From: Acidobacteriota bacterium
GTDB taxonomy: Bacteria > Acidobacteriota > Blastocatellia > RBC074
Direction of reading: 5' to 3'
NCBI GenBank assembly: GCA_018269055.1
Contig: JAFDVI010000020.1
Coordinates: 514,742 to 578,741 of the forward strand
DNA: 64,000 nt
Shown: positions 9,679 to 24,288 of the stretch, piece by piece
How positions within the stretch are numbered: the first letter of the stretch is position 1
Layout: each line of letters opens with the position of its first letter
Translations under genes and position numbers: made by a program
Notes under the pieces: model-generated
What the model was told of the DNA's origin: nothing
The model's database searches: none
The model's input: the letters and a program-made list of their open reading frames with translations, nothing else

Positions 9679-10530
9679 ATGAAAGTCGAAACAGGAGTCA
9701 TCGCCGCAGCCGGTTCGGGGACTCGCATGCTTCCGGTGACAATCGGGTATCCAAAAGAACTGATGCCGGTTATCAACAAACCCGCGATTCATTTGATCGT
9801 CGAAGAATTTATCGAAGCCGGGATCAAAAAAATCATTATCGTGACGGGTGATAACCCCGCGCCGCTGCACCGGCAATACAAACTGGAAAATTTGCCCCTG
9901 CGCGGAAAATACAAAGCGCTGGATGAATTCGTGGACGCATTGTCCGGCGTGGAAATTTTGTTCGAACCGCAAGCCGGCCCTTATGGCAACGGGACCCCGC
10001 TTTTAGTGGCACGCAATCACATCCCAGAAGGCGACGGATTTCTCTATGCCTACGGCGACGATATCATCAAAGCCAAAACTTCTTTCGCCAAGCAACTGGT
10101 CGCCACGCACAATGAAACCGGCGCGCTGGTGGCCGGAGTGCAGGAAGTCGCCTGGGAAGACGTGGTTCGATACGGCATCGTTGAATTCAAGAATGAAACC
10201 TCGCGCGAAATGAAAGACGTCGTCGAAAAGCCCGCGCGCGAAGAAGCCAAATCCAATCTGGCTATGTTTGGACGCTTTCTACTTTCGACGGATGTGATTC
10301 AGATTTTAAGTGAAATTCCTCTGGGCAAAGCGAACGAATTGTGGCTGACCGATTCCGTCCGCGAATACATTCGCCGAGGCGGTCGTGTCGTTGCGCAACC
10401 GGTGATTGATGGCGAATGGCTGACCATTGGCGATCCGGTCAATTATTTGCAAACGATGATTGAATACGCGCTGGACGACCCTGAAATTCGCGCCGCGTTG
10501 GAACCGCGCATTCGCAAACGGCTTGGCTAG
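9679..10530 (+). CDS. galU: UTP--glucose-1-phosphate uridylyltransferase-type nucleotidyltransferase, 283 aa
   Basis: The sugar-nucleotidyltransferase signature sits at the N-terminus: AAAGSGTRMLPVTIGYPKE followed by LMPVINKPAIHLIVEE. Length (283 aa) and layout match GalU, which makes UDP-glucose from UTP and glucose-1-phosphate for envelope and storage polysaccharides in the cytoplasm. Further support is EPQAGPYGNGTPLLVAR, VAGVQEV and EFKNETSREMKDVVEKPAREE. Thymidylyl relatives (RmlA) share the first motif, but the downstream blocks favour a GalU-like enzyme. Single gene, ending in a palindromic repeat shared with the convergent serS. Confidence 0.85.
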   Translation: MKVETGVIAAAGSGTRMLPVTIGYPKELMPVINKPAIHLIVEEFIEAGIKKIIIVTGDNPAPLHRQYKLENLPLRGKYKALDEFVDALSGVEILFEPQAGPYGNGTPLLVARNHIPEGDGFLYAYGDDIIKAKTSFAKQLVATHNETGALVAGVQEVAWEDVVRYGIVEFKNETSREMKDVVEKPAREEAKSNLAMFGRFLLSTDVIQILSEIPLGKANELWLTDSVREYIRRGGRVVAQPVIDGEWLTIGDPVNYLQTMIEYALDDPEIRAALEPRIRKRLG

Positions 10531-10539
10531 AAATTAATA

Positions 10540-10600
10540 GACAGGATGCACAGGATTTTTCAGGATAAAGGCAATCCTGATGAATCCTGTGCATTCTGTC
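10540..10600. repeat. Palindromic intergenic repeat, family A copy 1 (bidirectional terminator position)
   Basis: The arms 10540-10557 and 10583-10600 pair at 17 of 18 positions (gacaggatgcacaggatt against its complement). It sits between the convergent stops of galU (10530) and serS (10616). Related copies are at 41230-41290, 54063-54130 and 60362-60444. Confidence 0.75.
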
Positions 10601-10615
10601 GAAAGGTTTTTCCGG

Positions 10616-12404
<1,789 letters not shown>

Positions 12405-12406
12405 AT

Positions 12407-12805
12407 CTACGCCGCCGCCAAAGATTCACCTTGTAACCAATGAGTCAACCGATGAAGGTCATTTTGTAAGTCGGCGGAAATAGAGCCTTCCGACATCTGG
12501 CCATCTTCATTCATCGTCAAGTATTCAATCTGCCCGTTGGGCAGAATTTCGATTTCCAATTCTCGTGATTCCAATTGAAATTCCACCTGAATGCCGCCAC
12601 CCGGAACCGGAAAAACATCAGGTTGAGGTAAGTTGAAACTTGCGAGTTGGCGCAACAAGGCGGTTGCCTGTTCAATGGCCGGAGGTTGAACCGTACGACT
12701 GCCATAACTATCCCAATTTTCAGGCAGCTTGGACAGATCGGAAACCTTCATTTTCATTGCTTGAAACCAGGAAGGTTCAAGTGATTTTTCGGCTTGAGTA
12801 GTCAT
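12407..12805 (-). CDS. Conserved hypothetical protein, 132 aa (first gene of a pair)
   Basis: The start is ATG 12803-12805 (MTTQAEKSLEPSW) with GAGAG seven bases upstream; a longer opening to 12862 adds 19 hydrophobic residues without a ribosome site. Recognisable blocks are LPENWDSYGSRTVQPPAIEQA, then VFPVPGGGIQVEFQLESRELEIEIL with NGQIEYL. This LPENWDSYG...GGIQ.E.....LEIEI pattern recurs in small uncharacterised proteins of cyanobacteria and Acidobacteriota that are normally followed by a second small gene, as here (12404). No membrane segment. Function unknown. Confidence 0.75.
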   Translation of the reverse strand: MTTQAEKSLEPSWFQAMKMKVSDLSKLPENWDSYGSRTVQPPAIEQATALLRQLASFNLPQPDVFPVPGGGIQVEFQLESRELEIEILPNGQIEYLTMNEDGQMSEGSISADLQNDLHRLTHWLQGESLAAA

Positions 12806-12971
12806 AAAGTAACTCTCTACACAAACTAGACAATCTAGGAAACCTAGGAAATACAATGGCAACTATAAACCCCGAACCAAACAAGTCAATCCGTAATTGA
12901 GACGAGGTGGCTGCTGTGTTAGCGTTTGGCCGCTTTCACATCTCACAATTTTCAACTTTTTGAGGTCCATC

Positions 12972-14405
12972 ATGAAAAATCAAATTGTCCGTTTGATCGG
13001 ATTATTTTGCGCGGTGTCGTTGTTGTCGGTTTCGGCGCTGGCGCAGGCCAAAGCGCAGCAAACGGCGCTGGATCGGTACATTGCCCAAAAGGATTCCGTT
13101 TACGCCTGGAAGCTGGTCAAAACGATTGAAGGCGCAGGGTATCGCGGGTATGTGCTGGAGCTGACTTCGCAAACCTGGCGCAGCGAAAAGGATGTGGATC
13201 GTCCGGTGTGGAAACACTGGCTGACCATCATCAAGCCGGAAAAAGTTGTCGGCAACAAAGCGCTGCTGTTCATCGGCGGAGGCAAAAACAGCGATCCGGC
13301 TCCGACGAAAGTTTCCGCCCGTTCGGAGAAAATTGCCCTCGAAACGAACACCGTCGTTGCAGATCTGGGGATGGTGCCGAATCAGCCGTTGTTCTTTACT
13401 GATTCCAAAGACAAAGGCCGTTCGGAAGACGATTTGATTGCTTACACGCGCGTCAAACATTTCACCACCAAAGATGATTTTTGGTTGGTGCGACTGGCAA
13501 TGGTCAAAAGCGGCGTTCGCGCGATGGATGCAATTCAGGAATTTTTGGCCAGCGAAGCGGGCGGCAAAACCAAAATTGATCAGTTCGTGGTTGCCGGAGG
13601 TTCCAAGCGCGGCTGGACGACCTGGCTGGTTGGCGCAGTGGATAAACGTGTCGTGGCGATCATGCCGTTGGTGATTGACGCGCTGAATTCCGAAGCGATC
13701 ACGCGGCATCATTTTGAAGCTTATGGGTTCTTTTCCTCGGCGCTCAACGATTACGTCAATCATGGATTGTTTCCGCACAAAATCGGCACGCCCGAATACA
13801 AAGCCGTTTTGGACATCGAAGACCCGTACAATTACCGCCATCGCGCCAGCTTGAAACTGCCGAAGTTCATGATCAACGCGGCGGGCGACCAATACTTTTT
13901 GCCGGACAATTCGCGGTTTTATTACAGCGAGTTGCCGGAAGAGAAACACATCCGCTATGTGCCGAACGCCAAACACGATCTGGCGGGTTCGGACGCGACG
14001 GAAAGCATGATCGCGTTTTACCAGGCGATTTTGTCCGGAAACCCGCGCCCGCGATTTTCGTGGGTGAAACAAAAAGACGGTTCGCTGGTCGTTAAGCCAA
14101 TTGATAAACCTTTGCAGGTGAATCTGTGGCAGGCGACGAATCCGAATGCGCGCGATTTCCGGCTGGATGTGATTGGCAAGGCATACACCAGCACGCCGCT
14201 TCAAGCCGAGAAAAATGGCACATACGTTGGCCGCGTCGCCAAGCCGGAAAAAGGCTACACCGCATTTTTCATCGAGATGGTGTACGACACCGGCGGCAAA
14301 TATCCTTTCAAGTTCACCACCGAAGTCAGCGTTGTTCCGGATGTGTTGCCGTTTAAGTTTGAAGATGCAGCGAAGAAATACGCTTCGACGGCTCCGCACA
14401 AGTGA
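12972..14405 (+). CDS. Secreted PhoPQ-activated pathogenicity-related (PqaA-like) hydrolase, 477 aa
   Basis: The start is ATG 12972 (MKNQIVRLIG) after TGAGG; the upstream extension to 12897 has no signal. A signal peptide covers residues 1-24 (SVSALA). The PhoPQ_related family is shown by YAWKLVKTIEGAGYRGYVLEL, LTSQTWR, the WKHWLTIIKPEKV strand, the nucleophile region VVAGGSKRGWTTWL (S211), and YNYRHRASLKLPKFMINAAGDQYF with AKHDLAGSD supplying the acid and histidine. Members have an alpha/beta-hydrolase fold; the family name comes from Salmonella PqaA, and the substrate is unknown. Probably periplasmic. Monocistronic; an IS110 copy lies just downstream. Confidence 0.88.
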   Translation: MKNQIVRLIGLFCAVSLLSVSALAQAKAQQTALDRYIAQKDSVYAWKLVKTIEGAGYRGYVLELTSQTWRSEKDVDRPVWKHWLTIIKPEKVVGNKALLFIGGGKNSDPAPTKVSARSEKIALETNTVVADLGMVPNQPLFFTDSKDKGRSEDDLIAYTRVKHFTTKDDFWLVRLAMVKSGVRAMDAIQEFLASEAGGKTKIDQFVVAGGSKRGWTTWLVGAVDKRVVAIMPLVIDALNSEAITRHHFEAYGFFSSALNDYVNHGLFPHKIGTPEYKAVLDIEDPYNYRHRASLKLPKFMINAAGDQYFLPDNSRFYYSELPEEKHIRYVPNAKHDLAGSDATESMIAFYQAILSGNPRPRFSWVKQKDGSLVVKPIDKPLQVNLWQATNPNARDFRLDVIGKAYTSTPLQAEKNGTYVGRVAKPEKGYTAFFIEMVYDTGGKYPFKFTTEVSVVPDVLPFKFEDAAKKYASTAPHK

Positions 14406-14415
14406 TGCTGGCTAG

Positions 14416-15655
<1,240 letters not shown>

Positions 15656-15892
15656 TTATTTATTGCCGATGCAGTACAGATTCTTTTCGCCGCGAATGAA
15701 GATTTTTCCGGCGGCGATGGCGGGCGAAGCAAGCACGGGTTCATCCAGCGAATTTGTGCCGAGCACCTCATGCTTCGGTCCGGCTTTGATGACGAAGGTA
15801 TCGCCGTCTTCTCTGGTCAAAAAACAGTTTGCCGTCAAACGCGACGGCTGAAGCGCTGAAGCCGCGGGAATCGGAACCACGCTACCTTCGTA
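15656..15892 (-). pseudogene. 3' fragment of a PQQ-type beta-propeller gene, frameshifted
   Basis: The minus strand encodes EDGDTFVIKAGPKHEVLGTN, LDEPVLASPAIAAG and the final FIRGEKNLYCIGNK, nearly identical to the C-terminus of the intact propeller at 22366-23700. Upstream of FLTREDG the reading frame is shifted, with an extra base in the run at 15820-15826, and the similarity stops at 15892, exactly where the kinase gene's stop codon lies. Only about the last 75 codons survive. It is therefore a decayed paralogue whose 5' part has been replaced by the kinase/sigma module. Confidence 0.85.
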
Positions 15893-18757
15893 TTAAGGCT
15901 CAGCTTCTAAAGACGCCAGCCAGAGGTTTGCTTCGGACGTTTTCAGGCCGAAATAGACGGTGCGGTTATCGCGGGAAATGCCGAGGGACTGAAACTGGTG
16001 GGGCGCGACGCTCAACAGCTCTTGCGCCTTTCGGCTGCGGCTGTCCAGCAGGTAGAGCTTGTCCTGAGCAAAAAAGAGCAGGCGCTGATTATCGTTTAAC
16101 CAGTTCGGGCGCTCTCCAAACTCCGTCAGGCGCTCGTACCGCTGAGCGTCGAACGAGTAACTGTAGATGCCGTCCTTGTGCCCGACCAGTTTTCGTCCGT
16201 CCGCAGACCACGACCAGATCATCAACTCTGCTGGGGCGTCCGCTGCCGGCAGAGTCTGGGGCGTTTGTTGCGGCCAGGACTGATTGGCGTCAACGATGAG
16301 AGGGGGGCCTGTCGCGAAGTTGCAGAGCAGCCGCTGGCCATCGGGTGACCAGACTGGCGCTTGTGCGCTTGGCCCTGATGTGTAACTGAATTGCCGCAGC
16401 CCGCTGCCATCCGGTTTGATCAACCAATATTCGTACCGTCCGCTCCGGTCCGAGAAAAAGACGATCTGTCGCCCGTCCGGCGACCAGCGCGGTGCACGGT
16501 CTTTGTATTTGTCATCGGTGATTTGCCGCAAGCCCGTGCCGTCGCGGCGCACGATAAAAAGGTCTTCTTGTTTGTCCCCAGTCGCACCGAAGACAACCCA
16601 TTCACCGTCCGGAGAGAAATCGGGATCGGTAGCGATGCGGGAACCTTGTGTGATCCAGACTGGTTTTGCTTTGATCCTCGCTTTGACAGGATCAAAGCTG
16701 ACTTGCTGTAGATTGATCTGAGGGACGACCTGCGCATAGGCCAGATGCCGCCCGTCGCGCGAAAAGCTGATGTAACCGCTATAAGTCGCCGGAGTCGTGA
16801 CCGGCTCGGGCGCTCCCAAAAGTTTTCCCGTCTGTTCGACGATCGGAACACGCCACAGGTTCATGCTGCCGCCTCGGTCGGAAGCAAAATACAGGTACCG
16901 GCCATCAGGCGACCAGACCGGATTCCAATCCAACGCCGAATCGCTGGTCACCGCCACCGGCTCGCCGCCACGCTCCCCAATCGTCCAGATGTCTCGCTGT
17001 CCGCCGCGACGAATTCCCCAGTAAGCGATTCTGTCGCCGTGTGGAGACCAGTTGGGTTGGACGGCATCCGTTTCTGTCACCTGCCGCGTCCTGCCGGTGG
17101 CGACATTCACTACGCGCAAGGAGCCTGGAAAATTGCCGCGCTCACTCGGTCTGGCAAAGGAGCCGATCGAGTACGCGACCTCTCGCCCGTCCGGCGACCA
17201 CGCAGGGTTGTAACCGCCTTCAACCAGACGGCGCACCTTCTCGCCCGTCGCGCCCATCACGAAGATGCCGCCGCCTTCCCGATCCGAACGAAACACGATC
17301 TGTTCGCCATCGGGAGAAAAGGCCGGTTGGATATCGTTAGCCGCCGAGTCTTTGGTTAAATTGATCGGCGTCGCTCCGCTCACTCGCTGCAAGTAAATGT
17401 CCCAATTGCCCGCTTTATCGCTGGTGTAAACCAGCAACTTGCCGTCCGGCGACAGGCTGGGGTAAATCTCCTGTCCAGGCGTTCGGGTGAGTTGGGTGAA
17501 ACTGGCGGCTCTCAGCGCAAGCGGCTGCATGGTTCTTACGCCGAACCAGCGCCAATATCCGGCGATGGCCAGAACCATCATTGCGCCAGCGGCGATTGCT
17601 GCTTTCGGAATCCAGCCGCGCCGATTTGGCGGGCGCGACAATTGGGAAACCGCGCCGCCGTCCGCCTTGATCGCTCCCGAATCGTCTTTGAGCGTTTTCA
17701 GTGCGGCTTTCAGCTCCGCGGCGGTCTGGAAACGCTGCTCCGGTTTCTTCTCCAGGGCACGTTCGATGATCCATTGCAATTCTATCGGCAGGTCGGGCTG
17801 CGAATTCGCGATGGGAGCCGGCGTGTGATGCAGAATCGCGTCGTAAATGGCCGCGTTACTCGCGCCCTGGAATGGCCGATGCCCGGTGACCATTTCATAC
17901 AACATCACTCCGAAACTGAAGATGTCTGTCCGATGATCGAGTTGTTGCGCCAGCGCCTGTTCCGGCGACATGTAACTGATCGTTCCCAGCACGGTTCCCG
18001 GATCGGTATTCACCTGAACAGCGGCTGGCGCTTGGGCACCCGGCTCGCCGCGATCAGTCAGTTTAGCCAGCCCGAAATCCAGCACTTTCACCAAACCGTC
18101 AGGGCGCACCATCACATTTTCCGGTTTGAGGTCACGGTGTACGATCCCGGCCTGGTGAGCGGCGATGAGTGCGTCGGCGACCTGCACAGCAATTTCCAAC
18201 ACAGTCGGCAACCGTAAAGGCTCCGCCAACATTTTTCGCAGCATCTGCCCTTCGACAAATTCGGTGACAATGTAGTGTGTCCCATCGGTCTCACCGATTT
18301 CGTGAATGGTGATGATGTTGGGATGGTTCAGCGCGCTCGCCGCTTTGGCTTCCTGCGCAAAACGCCGCACGAGGGTTCGGCTGCGGGTGAACTGCTCGGG
18401 TAGGAGTTTGAGCGCGACGTTGCGTTCAAGTTGTGAGTCGCGCGCCAGCCAGACTTCGCCCATTCCGCCCGCGCCCAGCAGCGAAACAAGCTGGTAGTGC
18501 TTAATTTGTTTGCCTGCGGCTGAAGTGGGGGGATTTTGCGCCAGCAGCGAAGCGGCCACGTGCATGGCCGGACAAGTGAGAAATTCTTCGGATTCGCTAT
18601 GATGGGCCAGCAGGTTTTCGACCTCAGCCCGCAATTCGGCGTTATCGCCCCTCTTCGGGCCACAAGCCTGATCCAGAAAGGCGGCGCGTTGTTCTGGGGC
18701 GAGTTCAAGCGCCTGGTCAAATATCCGGCCGATGCGTTGATAGCGTTCGGGAGTCAT
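15893..18757 (-). CDS. Membrane Ser/Thr protein kinase with C-terminal WD40-like (PD40/TolB) propeller, 954 aa
   Basis: The start is ATG 18755-18757 (MTPERYQRIG), which overlaps the sigma-factor stop by four bases (ATGA). Residues 1-80 are the N-terminal helical region common to Acidobacteriota kinases of this class. The kinase domain (about 88-355) has GAGGMGEVW, VALK with K117, HRDLKPEN (207-214), DFG (227-229) and GTISYMSPEQA, so it should be active. A single membrane helix follows at about 384-401. The outer part carries at least ten PD40 repeats of the FSPDGEWVVF / WSPDGRYLYFASDRGG type. The protein probably senses something in the periplasm and signals inside. Confidence 0.93.
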   Translation of the reverse strand: MTPERYQRIGRIFDQALELAPEQRAAFLDQACGPKRGDNAELRAEVENLLAHHSESEEFLTCPAMHVAASLLAQNPPTSAAGKQIKHYQLVSLLGAGGMGEVWLARDSQLERNVALKLLPEQFTRSRTLVRRFAQEAKAASALNHPNIITIHEIGETDGTHYIVTEFVEGQMLRKMLAEPLRLPTVLEIAVQVADALIAAHQAGIVHRDLKPENVMVRPDGLVKVLDFGLAKLTDRGEPGAQAPAAVQVNTDPGTVLGTISYMSPEQALAQQLDHRTDIFSFGVMLYEMVTGHRPFQGASNAAIYDAILHHTPAPIANSQPDLPIELQWIIERALEKKPEQRFQTAAELKAALKTLKDDSGAIKADGGAVSQLSRPPNRRGWIPKAAIAAGAMMVLAIAGYWRWFGVRTMQPLALRAASFTQLTRTPGQEIYPSLSPDGKLLVYTSDKAGNWDIYLQRVSGATPINLTKDSAANDIQPAFSPDGEQIVFRSDREGGGIFVMGATGEKVRRLVEGGYNPAWSPDGREVAYSIGSFARPSERGNFPGSLRVVNVATGRTRQVTETDAVQPNWSPHGDRIAYWGIRRGGQRDIWTIGERGGEPVAVTSDSALDWNPVWSPDGRYLYFASDRGGSMNLWRVPIVEQTGKLLGAPEPVTTPATYSGYISFSRDGRHLAYAQVVPQINLQQVSFDPVKARIKAKPVWITQGSRIATDPDFSPDGEWVVFGATGDKQEDLFIVRRDGTGLRQITDDKYKDRAPRWSPDGRQIVFFSDRSGRYEYWLIKPDGSGLRQFSYTSGPSAQAPVWSPDGQRLLCNFATGPPLIVDANQSWPQQTPQTLPAADAPAELMIWSWSADGRKLVGHKDGIYSYSFDAQRYERLTEFGERPNWLNDNQRLLFFAQDKLYLLDSRSRKAQELLSVAPHQFQSLGISRDNRTVYFGLKTSEANLWLASLEAEP

Positions 18758-19326
18758 GTTGTCGCAGTCAATTGCTGATGTAACCAAGCTTGTGCCATGC
18801 GCCAGTCTCGCCGCACGGTACTGACGGAAACGGCCAACACTTCGGCGGCTTCCTCCAGGCTAAGCCCACCAAAGAAACGCAGTTCAACCGTGCGAGCCTG
18901 CCGCGGATCGAGTCTTTCCAGCGCGGTCAGCGCGTCATCAAGCGCCACCAGATCGGGATTCTGCCGCGTACTGGTGGCAGCGGCTTTGGAGAGCGAAACC
19001 TGGATGGCCTGACCGCCACGTTTTGCCGCCTGCTGTTCGCGGGCGAATTGCACCAGGATGTGGCGCATCAGCGTCGCCGCCACACCGAAAAAATGGGCGC
19101 GGTTCTGCCATTCAACCTCCTGCCAGTCAATCAACCGCACAAACGCCTCGTTGACCAGCGCCGTTGTTTGCAACACGTGTCCGCGCCGTTCGCCGGCCAG
19201 ATAGCTGTGCGCCAACCGGTGCAGTTCGCGATACACCAGCGGCGTCAGTTGGTCGAGCGCTTCCTGATCTCCCTGGTTCCAGGCCACCAGCAGTTCGGTA
19301 ATGGTTGGTGATGACGAAGGTCTCAT
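18754..19326 (-). CDS. ECF-type RNA polymerase sigma factor (Planctomycetes/Acidobacteria Sig-70_ECF family), 190 aa
   Basis: Region 2 spans about residues 8-90 (ITELLVAWNQGDQEALDQL, then ALVNEAFVRLIDWQEVEWQN and HFFGVAATLMRHILVQFARE), and region 4 is ERLDPRQARTVELRFFGGLSLEEAAEVLAVSVSTVRRDW. The closest group is the TIGR02999-like ECF set that is nearly always encoded just before a Ser/Thr kinase, as here. The stop overlaps the kinase start (ATGA), implying translational coupling and equal production. Activity is probably controlled by kinase phosphorylation rather than by an anti-sigma factor (inference from the class). GGGAG precedes the start. Confidence 0.93.
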   Translation of the reverse strand: MRPSSSPTITELLVAWNQGDQEALDQLTPLVYRELHRLAHSYLAGERRGHVLQTTALVNEAFVRLIDWQEVEWQNRAHFFGVAATLMRHILVQFAREQQAAKRGGQAIQVSLSKAAATSTRQNPDLVALDDALTALERLDPRQARTVELRFFGGLSLEEAAEVLAVSVSTVRRDWRMAQAWLHQQLTATT

Positions 19327-19497
19327 AGCTCCCTACAAGTCGCTGCAACGAAAGCTCCTATAAGGTATCACAGTGGTTTTATCTGGCCATAACGGGCAGG
19401 TTCGCTGATTTTTCCCGATCTCCGTGAACATTTTTGCGCGCCAATTCCCCCTTAACCAATGAGAGCAATCGTGACCCAATTGGATGAGGACACAACT

Positions 19498-19556
19498 ATG
19501 AAAAAACAATATCCCCCTTTGCAATCACGCCGGCCACCAACCGGAGGAGAAAAACT

Positions 19557-19560
<4 letters not shown>
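19498..19560 (+). CDS. Putative 20-aa leader peptide coupled to the DsbA-like gene
   Basis: ATG 19498-19500 follows GATGAGGA at about 8 bases. The 20 codons encode MKKQYPPLQSRRPPTGGEKL and the TGA at 19558-19560 overlaps the next gene's ATG (19557-19559). The peptide has two Pro-Pro pairs and an Arg-Arg, which slow ribosomes, and its last codons double as the Shine-Dalgarno GGAGGAG of the next gene. This suggests translational coupling or attenuation of the downstream oxidoreductase. It may also be an unselected short frame. Confidence 0.4.
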
Positions 19561-20387
<827 letters not shown>

Positions 20388-20496
20388 GTCGGCCTGCCGG
20401 CGCTACGCCGATCGCTCGCTTACGGACTTGACGAAGCGCTGCATGCGCCGGTCTGTCCAGTCACAAGGTCACTAACGCGAACAGAAAGAGGAAAGT

Positions 20497-22227
<1,731 letters not shown>

Positions 22228-22236
22228 TATGCAGTA

Positions 22237-22270
22237 GGAAGCTGGGCGCGCAAGCCATCGCCCAGCTTCC
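22237..22270 (+). terminator. Hairpin terminator after the cysteine-rich gene
   Basis: An 11-bp perfect stem, ggaagctgggc (22237-22247) and gcccagcttcc (22260-22270), with a 12-base loop, begins ten bases after the stop codon. No long T-run follows, so it may act with Rho or only as an mRNA end. Confidence 0.55.
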
Positions 22271-22365
22271 AATGTGGCCCGGGCTTCCGATTCAACCGCG
22301 AACGACGTCCAATTTCTGCTTTTTTGGACAAGACGAAAAGCTGACTTTGGCACAGCGCGCCAAAT

Positions 22366-23700
22366 TTATTTGCCGATGCAGTACAGATTCTTTTCGCCGC
22401 GAATGAAGATTTTTCCGGCGGCAATGGCGGGTGAAGCCAGCACAGGTTCATCCAGCGAATTGGTGCCGAGCACTTCATGTTTCGGCCCGGCTTTGATAAC
22501 GAAAGTATCGCCGTCTTCGCTGGTCAAAAACAGCTTGCCGTCAAAGGCTACGGGCGAGGCGCTGAAACTTGCCGGAATCGGAACCCTGCCGCCTTCGTAT
22601 TTGATTTCGCCGGTTTTGGCTTCGATGCAGGTCAAAATGCCTTTGTCGCTGATCAAGTACAGGTACTCGCCGTACAGAATCGGCGACGCGACGTAAGCAG
22701 TGCCCTTGTCATAACTCCACACCAGATTTTTCGTGCCGGTCAGATTGCCTGAACCGCCGAACTTGATGCCCATCGCGCGTTTGTTCGGATAGCCCGCCGC
22801 CAGAAAGACCATTTCGTCATTCGCCACGGGACTCGGAATGCCCCAGCCTCTGACGCCTTCGCAACTCCACAACTCTTTGCCTGTTGCCGGGTCATACGCG
22901 ACAACCGTTTCCCAGCCGTTGGTAATCAATTCGTCATGATTGCCGCTGTGCACGATCAGCGGCGTTGCGTGTGTTTTTCGATGGTCGCGTTTGACGCGCC
23001 AGACTTCCTTGCCCGTGCGTTTGTCCACGGCGGAGATGAACGACAATTGCGGCCCGCCGTCTTCCAGGTCGCATTGCAGAATAATCAAATCTCTGTACAA
23101 CACCGGCGAAGTCCCTGGCCCCATGCCGACTTTGCTGATTTTGCCGATGTTTGTTTTCCAGACCAGCTTGCCGTTGAAGTCGTAACAGTACAGCCCTTCG
23201 GCTTCAAAAAAAGCGTAGACAAACTTGCCGTCGGTGACCGGTGTGCCCGAAGCGTATGTATTTTTTCGATGGCGGTCGTCATACACAGTGCCTTCGTACG
23301 CGACCTGTTCCCACAGGATTTTGCCCGTTGCGCGATCCAGGCAAATCACTTTCAGCGTGTGTTTGCGGTTTCCAGACATGGCATCGGGATGCACCCAGAC
23401 CTTTCCGCTGCGAACGTGCTCGACGGCTTTTGCGCCGGGAACGATGTCGCCTTCGATGTCCGTGGTCAGAAATATCCGGTTTCCCCACACGACGGGCGAA
23501 GAATGTCCGCGTCCCGGCAAAGGCGTTTTCCACTGAATGTTTTTGTCGGCGCTCCATTGATCAGGCAGGTTCTTTTCCGTGGAGATGCCGCTGCCATTCG
23601 GGCCACGGAACTGCGGCCAGTTGGTCGTTTGGGCCAGACAAGTCAATGCGCCTGCCAGGCAAAGAAGGACGAGTAAGATCGGGGTGGTAGTTGGTTTCAT
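22366..23700 (-). CDS. Secreted PQQ-binding-like beta-propeller protein (paralogue 1), 444 aa
   Basis: A signal peptide (about 1-23) leads into NWPQFRGPNGSGIS, the start of the propeller. The following blades show the AxDxxTGKxxW theme (LDRATGKILWEQVAYEGTVYD, DKRTGKEVWRVKRD, DPATGKELWSCEG) and the C-terminus closes with LTSEDGDTFVIKAGPKHEVL and EKNLYCIGK. This is the PQQ_2/BamB-like fold. Such proteins need not bind PQQ and may be structural or sugar-binding; no catalytic assignment is possible. It is the last gene of the minus-strand propeller operon. A degraded copy of its 3' end is at 15656-15892. Confidence 0.88.
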   Translation of the reverse strand: MKPTTTPILLVLLCLAGALTCLAQTTNWPQFRGPNGSGISTEKNLPDQWSADKNIQWKTPLPGRGHSSPVVWGNRIFLTTDIEGDIVPGAKAVEHVRSGKVWVHPDAMSGNRKHTLKVICLDRATGKILWEQVAYEGTVYDDRHRKNTYASGTPVTDGKFVYAFFEAEGLYCYDFNGKLVWKTNIGKISKVGMGPGTSPVLYRDLIILQCDLEDGGPQLSFISAVDKRTGKEVWRVKRDHRKTHATPLIVHSGNHDELITNGWETVVAYDPATGKELWSCEGVRGWGIPSPVANDEMVFLAAGYPNKRAMGIKFGGSGNLTGTKNLVWSYDKGTAYVASPILYGEYLYLISDKGILTCIEAKTGEIKYEGGRVPIPASFSASPVAFDGKLFLTSEDGDTFVIKAGPKHEVLGTNSLDEPVLASPAIAAGKIFIRGEKNLYCIGK

Positions 23701-23786
23701 ATCGGTCGCCTGTTACGTCAGTTCAAAATGATTTGGGGCAGCGATGCTAATCACTGCCCCGTCAGGTTTCAAGCTTTTGGATGCCG

Positions 23787-24278
23787 CTATTCGACTTTGT
23801 TGAACACGCGTTTGGTTTCAAAGGTGCCTTGGGGGCGGTCAATGTAATAATCCACAATCAATGCTTTGCCATCGGCAGACATCGTCCATTTGCGGGTGAC
23901 AGTGGAAACAACTTTGCCATCCACAGAGGTTTCGTCCTTGATCATCAACCCGCGACCGTTTGGCAACCACGAAGCAATTCGTTTGCCCGAAGCGTTGGGC
24001 GGCGCTGCGGGTTTGAACTCGGTTTCTTTGCCGTCCAACGTGTAGGTTTCGGTAATCGCTTGTTGGGCTGTCGTTGCGGTTTTCACTTTGGTGTCAAACG
24101 TGATTTTGTCACCCGATTGCGTGATTGTCGCCGATTGTTCCAGCCCTGGCGGATTGCTGAAGCTTTTGAGCTTGTCCAGTTCCCATTTGCCGCTGAAATT
24201 CAGCTTCTGAAACGCAAACGTTCCGCTCAACAAACCGAGGAGCAACGCAAATCCGAGGAACAACGTTTTGGTCTTCAT
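23787..24278 (-). CDS. Secreted lipocalin-like small protein, 163 aa
   Basis: A signal peptide (1-22, GTFAF) is followed by LNFSGKWELDKLKSFSNPPG, the usual opening of Acidobacteriota lipocalin-like secreted proteins, then antiparallel strands (ATITQSGDKITFDTKV, TETYTLDGKETEF, VVSTVTRKWTMSADGKALIVD). The likely fold is an eight-stranded barrel that could hold a small hydrophobic ligand. It begins 10 bases after the stop of the propeller at 24289 and precedes another propeller, so it is made together with them. Ligand unknown. Confidence 0.7.
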   Translation of the reverse strand: MKTKTLFLGFALLLGLLSGTFAFQKLNFSGKWELDKLKSFSNPPGLEQSATITQSGDKITFDTKVKTATTAQQAITETYTLDGKETEFKPAAPPNASGKRIASWLPNGRGLMIKDETSVDGKVVSTVTRKWTMSADGKALIVDYYIDRPQGTFETKRVFNKVE

Positions 24279-24288
24279 TTTTTGCCTC

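Noticed and set aside
13002..14399. Long minus-strand ORF (465 codons) opposite the PhoPQ-related gene
   Set aside because: Antisense of a well-supported secreted hydrolase; the translated protein is Arg/Val/Phe-rich without domains, and no upstream signal is present.
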